DNA of 40,687 nt, taken from positions 1-40,687 of the forward strand of contig JAJIRX010000254.1 in the NCBI GenBank assembly GCA_023853785.1. Direction: 5' to 3'. Below are positions 35,409 through 40,687 of the stretch, one piece after another (position 1 is the stretch's first letter; each line of letters opens with the position of its first letter). The notes under the pieces were generated by a model, which was given only the letters and a program-made list of their open reading frames with translations, was not told where the DNA came from and ran no database searches. Source of the stretch: Psilocybe azurescens. Lineage: Eukaryota > Basidiomycota > Agaricomycetes > Agaricales > Agrocybaceae. A program made the position numbers and the translations under genes.

Positions 35409-38400
35409 TCAAAAGCCCAGGTGAATGAAAGGAACGATATACGTAAGTGGCAGTTTTTTCTGCCTCATCTCGATAACTGCCTCGTGTAACGCCTCAGCAC
35501 CCTCTGCCATATTTGTATTCTCGATCCCGTTCCTAAATAAATGCTCATATACCTTCGACGCAGCAGCGGCGGCCACTCTGTCCATCACACTCCACATCGT
35601 CCCAATCACTGATCCCACACCGCCGAACTGCATGCCAGCGGCTAGGTGAATGCACTCGTCTGGGAGACTCGTGTCGCCCGCGGACGTCAAGCACGCCGAC
35701 AGAAAGGCGAACCGCACACGCGACAGATCCAACGACATCAGGCTCGAGAGCTTCAGTTTGCCGTTATGGAGGAATAGCGCGCTATTGAACGGATATTTCT
35801 CGTCCTGATAGGCGTGGCATGATAGATGTACGCAACTGTGTTCGGGTAGCTTGCTGATGACTGGATATATGTTCGCTTCTTCTCCCATTAATGTGGTCAG
35901 GCTATCGGGATTCTCTCGAAATTGTTTCTTCAGTGCCTTTATTTCCTTGTCGACGTACTTAAGAGGTGTGTGCCCTGGCGTATTGGGAAGTCCGACGGCG
36001 AGAACTTTCAGTGGAAGTGGAGGCGCCTTTGATGCACGGATGAGTGAGTGGATGGAAGGAATATACGATGAAACTAGGAGATCCAGCAACCCAGGTTCAT
36101 CTCCTTCACATGATGAGGCTGCGTGGATTGGTAAAAACATCAATGGTCCAGTGGGATACCACCAGACGCGTTTCCCTCCTCCAATCTGCTTGAAGTAGTT
36201 TAGAAGCGGGAGTGCTAATCCCGTCCACAGCCCCCGCAAGATGGGATTTAGATATTCGCTTTCGAATTCGGCCAATGGAATTTCTCCACACTCGTAATCG
36301 TGTGTGCCCAAGCGCAGTGTCTCCGCCCACGCCTGGATTTCATCTGCCGACAGGTAAGGCAGCGGAAGATGATGGAAATTAACTCCATCTCCTTTGGTAT
36401 TGATTATGACGGCATCGCACCGGAGGGCATAGGCGCTAACAATAACAATGGGACCCTTGATAAGTATCGGCATCAGATCCTCTTTCTGCTCGTCAGAGAA
36501 GGCAAGCGTTTCCTGGACACCCTGGAGCTCGGTGCGCAGCGCGGTCCACCTTTCTGCTGAGCTATGTAGAGACGAGTCCATGTACATGTTCCAATATTCA
36601 TCGGCGAATTCCTCCTCGCCCTAAAGGCGTTAGCCACACGGCTTTCACCTGCCAGTTCAACCACCCTCTTCATGATATCCCTGAGTTCGTATACAGCGGA
36701 CGACAGCATACCGGCCAGAGGGTTTGGCGGCGCATGTTTCATGGAATCCTCCATTTCTTCTTTGCCCCGCGGTCGGGTGGGGCCATGACGTACCCTTGAA
36801 AGGTGCTCCGAGAGGAGTCTGAACTCGTGTCGCCGTTCGTCGCCTGCTGGTACCATGTGGCCAGCACGTAGCTGTAATGCTTGCGCCCATACAATATTCC
36901 GACCTTTTTCAAGGCAGGAAATAGCCTCGACAACGTCTCCGGAGTCCAGCGCGTATATCGCAGCTCTGTTGGGGATGGACGACTTTTGTGACGATAATAA
37001 TCGGTACTGAGCAGGCATGCGATTTGAAAGTGAGGCTAATGTCGGTAGTATGTCGAGTGCGGTTGCCAGTGCGTCTCCTGCACTGTCAGAGTGAGAAGCT
37101 TCCGCCGCATTGGCCCATTCGATGGCAGCCTTCAGTCGAATAGATGGCCACGTCGACGACACGGCCACAGAACAGAATTGGGCCATAGCGTCATCGCAGT
37201 GAGTAGACTGCCCAGACTCGTATTGCTCGAATAAAAGTCGTGCTAGGTCCAAGCCACACTGGAATCGATACGGAGAGTCATCTGGTGCTTTACTAAATGC
37301 CAGTTGTGCGTGATGAATGGCCAGTTCAAAGTCTTCTTTGTTTCTTGCCAGACGGAAGCGGCATAGAATAGCTTTGGAGAGATATTTTTCGATACGAGAC
37401 TCAAGGTGAGGCGAGCCCGAAAAGCTCTTCCTTGACTTTTGAATCTGGATGATTCCCGTATCAATTGCTGATGTATCTCTCATTTCTTCACCTTGGATCG
37501 CTGTCAGGAAGCCCGTGATTGCATCTGCTGGAACACGGGAATGCCGCCCAAGACTATCCGGGATTGTCGCAAGGGCCGACCGAATAGTCTCTAACGCCTT
37601 CTGAAGATCTTCGGACCCTGCCGCACGAGCATCATGACGAGCATAAAGTATAGTAGCGAGGGATGCCGTATATGGAAGACGAAGTGGATGTGAGGGGTGA
37701 AGAAGTTGTATCGCCTTGTTACAGCATTTGACGGCCTTGTCCAAGTCTGCAATATCCATCGTCACTTTAAAACGTTCTGCCAACCCCTGAGAGAACAAAT
37801 GGTTCCTAGCCGCATCATCGGAATTATACGACGAATCTTTGGAGGGTAAAAACGGGATGTATGGATCGTAGGTTCCTTGTCCTCTGTGCAGAGCGCGATC
37901 CAAGTCATCCAAGACCCCAAGGTGCAGAAACCGGTCATAATAGGCTAACCCGAGAGAAACTGTGGCGGGACTGGATGTTTCTTTGCCTTGTGTCAGTGCC
38001 AATAGGTGGTCAATAGCGTCGTTTAAATCGTTCAAATTGCCGGTGCATCGGTAGTGATCTGCAAGACACATTCCTAACTCGGTGCGCAGAAAGTCCCCGA
38101 CTCTCGATGGGACAACGGACAAATTCTTGTACATATCCCAGGTTTTCCTCAGGATTACGAGTGCGGCTTCCAGCTTGACCACATCTCCATCTTTTGCACA
38201 ATCAGGCGTTGACCATACGCCCAGCAGCGTACTACTGTAGCTGCTGACTGGATCTTCCAAATGTCCGGTATTTGGGAAAACTTCTGTAAGGCGAGCGAAG
38301 TCTCTGCATATCCGGCTTCGAGGGTGTCGTCATCCCAAGTAACTTCATACAAATGAAGCAAATGGAGACCTAACACGGATTGAATAAAAGGATAGCTGCT

Positions 38401-39279
38401 ATCGTCCTCAGGAACTGTACGAAGATGCTTGTACATCACCTGAATACTGGTCCGAAGGAATATTTCATCGGTCTGAAATGCATGGGTCAGGGAGGCCGAG
38501 AAGATCTCTTCTGGAACCGAAGGCGTACGCTGTAAATTGCTGGAGCCATTGTCTGCAGACGTCTCCTTAAATATCAAAGAGAAGGCTGTTATTATGGCGC
38601 TGAGCGGCGTAATAGTCGGCGGATTTGATGTACTCGGTGATGTGTTCGGAGGATCAGTAGGCTGAAGCTTTGAAATCGCGTCCATCCACTGAAAGATCTT
38701 CCCTGTCATATCAAAAAGATCTCTAATCGAATTTTTCACGGTGTCCATTGGCTTAAATATCGGACCAGTGGTTATGGGACGATTGGTCTGGAATAAGTCG
38801 CCCGGCAGGGTTGCTGTTGGAATTTCTTGATCCGCAATTTGAGGCATGTTGCTTGAGATATCCTGTATTACCAGTAGTTTAGGGCGTTAGTATACAGTGG
38901 CATTTCGCTGCGGTTGAGGCTCCATGAGCTCACCATCACTTTATTGAGAAGAGTCGCGATTTTGGCCAATTCTGACTCAGGTGAGATATCTGACGTAGTA
39001 ACACTAGAAGACGTCCCCTCCATGGATCTCTCCATTGAAGCTGTGGTATCCATTGGAGGTGGGATGAACTGCAAAAGATTCTCAAGAATAGATAGCTCGT
39101 CTGGCACAGGAGGATCCGTCTTGTCAGAAGTCGGTCCCGGTGCTCCTTCGTCAGGCCTAGGCATTAATGATTGTAGCATCAGCATCTTACATTCTTGTGT
39201 ACACTTGGGTAAGAACTTACCTCACCCCTGCAAAATCACCGTGCTTTTCCTTCGACTCGGAGTGGTTTTGATCAGGCAT
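35409..39279 (-). CDS. TPR-CHAT protein (caspase-like domain)
   Basis: Exons 39279-39221, 39156-38934 and 38862-35409. Correcting one missing A at TTTT 38192-38195 and one missing base near CCC 36619-36621 gives exactly 1246 codons including stop. The middle is helical repeat, TPR-like (DLDKAVKCCNKAIQLLHPSH, FELAIHHAQLAFSKAPDD, EAISCLEKGRNIVWAQALQLR), and the C-terminal 390 residues form a CHAT domain. The His-Cys pair is visible as VHLSCHAYQD (His near 35816) and FAFLSACLTSAGD (Cys near 35693), preceded by WWYPTGPLMFLPIHAA and followed by GGVGSVIGTMWSVMD. CHAT domains are caspase-fold peptidases. The family is greatly expanded in agaricomycetes, and signalling or programmed-cell-death roles are proposed but unproven. 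The N-terminal ~150 residues are Ser/Pro-rich and variable. Confidence 0.9.
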
Positions 39280-40687
39280 TCTTGACGAGTCAGTGGCGAC
39301 AGAAATAGTTCAATGTGCTCTTCAAGCTACGAATTCATTTTATATGCGTTCTCATGGTGCCCAAGTCGATTCGGTCCCGTCAAACTATTCAATACATGGC
39401 GGTGCATCCTTGCACCCGTGTGTCTTGGCGCTTCGACCGCTTCTTACACGTTAATGAACTGATTCAAAAAACAAAAAACTATCCAATACAGTTCAATACA
39501 GTTATGGCAGGCTATGACCGATTGATATATCAATTATTAATGAATGTGGAGCCGATCTGATGATCATCCTTAGATTCATATCACGAAGTATGGCCAGAGC
39601 TTGGTTGCTGGTTATACAGAGAAATACTGGCTTGGAAGGCGCACCGCAAAGCAGTCATTTTTGCAAGGCATGACTACACACGAGGCAAGGAGCCTCACGG
39701 ATCTTAACTAACGTCCAATCTTGCGCGTGCCAGATGCGTAACGGGTATAAACTTATTCTTATTCACAGAGGCAGATGTCAAAAGAAAGACAGCCGCGCTA
39801 AGCCAAGGAAGACTGTGCATCAGATGACATCGATCACGTCCTTCGTGTCTTCATAAAAACTCTGTTTCATCTTAAATAGAGTGAATGCCGCCGCTGGCGG
39901 CTCACGCCTTGCTTGCCAATAGAAACATTACAGAAAGATCGTTTGGGGCTTTACCCTTGCCTTATCCGAGTTGGGTAATCAGACCAACGGAATGACAAAA
40001 GCCTTTCAAATTCCCCACTTATATCTTATCTTTCGGTCACATGTATGTAAAAATGTTGAAATGTTGCGATGTTAGGGATATATAGAATTTTGACCCTCCC
40101 TAAAACCCTTGCAAGCAAGGAAATGCATATTTGCGTATCTTTGAATAAAGGGCATTTTTAGAAAGCTGCTCGTAGCATGGCATATTTTTCCGGAATATGA
40201 CTACACAGGAATTCTGAAATCTAGGTGAAGAAGCATCGGAAATGGGATATCTGAGTCATCGATACCGTTGGGCAATGGGTAAGGTCGTGAATCCAGGAGA
40301 GACGGGGGTTGTGTTAGTCCTTAGCAGTGATTACTCTTGAAATATGAGCATATATATGAGTGTTGAGTAAGCATCCATTATATTGGTTTCTCAGCTACTG
40401 ACGTATCGATGATACAAATAAAACCTCTAAGGCCAAAGCTCAAGATGGTGTTTTTGGAATGGGGACACGAAATGTATAGACTGATTGATGTCGAACCATT
40501 ATATATCCACGTATAGTTTTCGTGTAGACGAACTGCCATCGATTTAACGCAGCATTGGTTGAAGGAAAAGTTGCGACGCGACGTGCAAGGGTCACGTACG
40601 AGAACCCTTTCACTTGAAGTTGATCGACAGGCTTCGGCGGATGAACACTATAATGAAAGAACAAGGATGATTGTAGATTCACGCGCC
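39280..40687. other. intergenic, upstream of the TPR-CHAT gene
   Basis: No supported gene. An 80-codon minus-strand frame at 40440-40682 has no recognised motif and could be chance or part of an exon of a gene beyond the window. The TPR-CHAT promoter should lie close to 39280. Confidence 0.45.

Overview
The window looks like nuclear DNA of a filamentous basidiomycete, most likely an agaricomycete. Genes are cut by many 50-70 nt GT-AG introns. The gene set (a Ppo-type fatty-acid dioxygenase, an F-box/LRR protein, a TPR-CHAT protein, a large DDE transposon) is what agaricomycete accessory regions carry. No rRNA, tRNA or CRISPR was seen.

Layout: 1-2454 is the N-terminal and dioxygenase half of a linoleate diol synthase-like (Ppo) gene on the minus strand, running off the left edge. 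2541-5975 is gene-poor. 5985-12998 is a complete-looking 7,014-bp Mutator-like (MULE-type) DNA transposon. It has 22-23 bp terminal inverted repeats, a perfect 9-bp target-site duplication, subterminal CAGTGC repeat arrays and one long multi-exon gene. That gene reads, in order: a GCM/WRKY-like zinc domain, a DDE transposase core, a ubiquitin-specific-protease-like (USP) cysteine peptidase, a PHD finger and a Tudor/PWWP-like module. 13008-15556 is non-coding and holds direct repeats and a 666-bp foldback element. 15557-15988 encodes a small, probably mitochondrial protein. 15989-19060 is mostly non-coding with an F-box-like stub. 19061-21629 holds an F-box/LRR gene and a Nudix hydrolase. A 418-bp MITE lies at 22180-22597. 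23552-30491 is a very long, low-complexity, coiled-coil gene with two unusually long introns. 30492-32713 is intergenic and includes a 243-bp near-perfect palindrome. 32714-35202 is a six-exon gene of unknown function. 35409-39279 is a TPR-CHAT protein (caspase-like fold). The rest appears non-coding.

Almost every protein gene needs one or more single-base changes to read through, mostly in short homopolymers. Once corrected, exon lengths sum to whole codons in three genes (463, 639 and 1245 residues). This points to consensus errors in the assembly rather than mass pseudogenisation. One in-frame TGA in the transposase is not of that type.

The most interesting object is the transposon: a transposase fused in one polypeptide to a deubiquitinase-like peptidase and chromatin-reader-like modules. 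I do not know of a described equivalent, but could not search.
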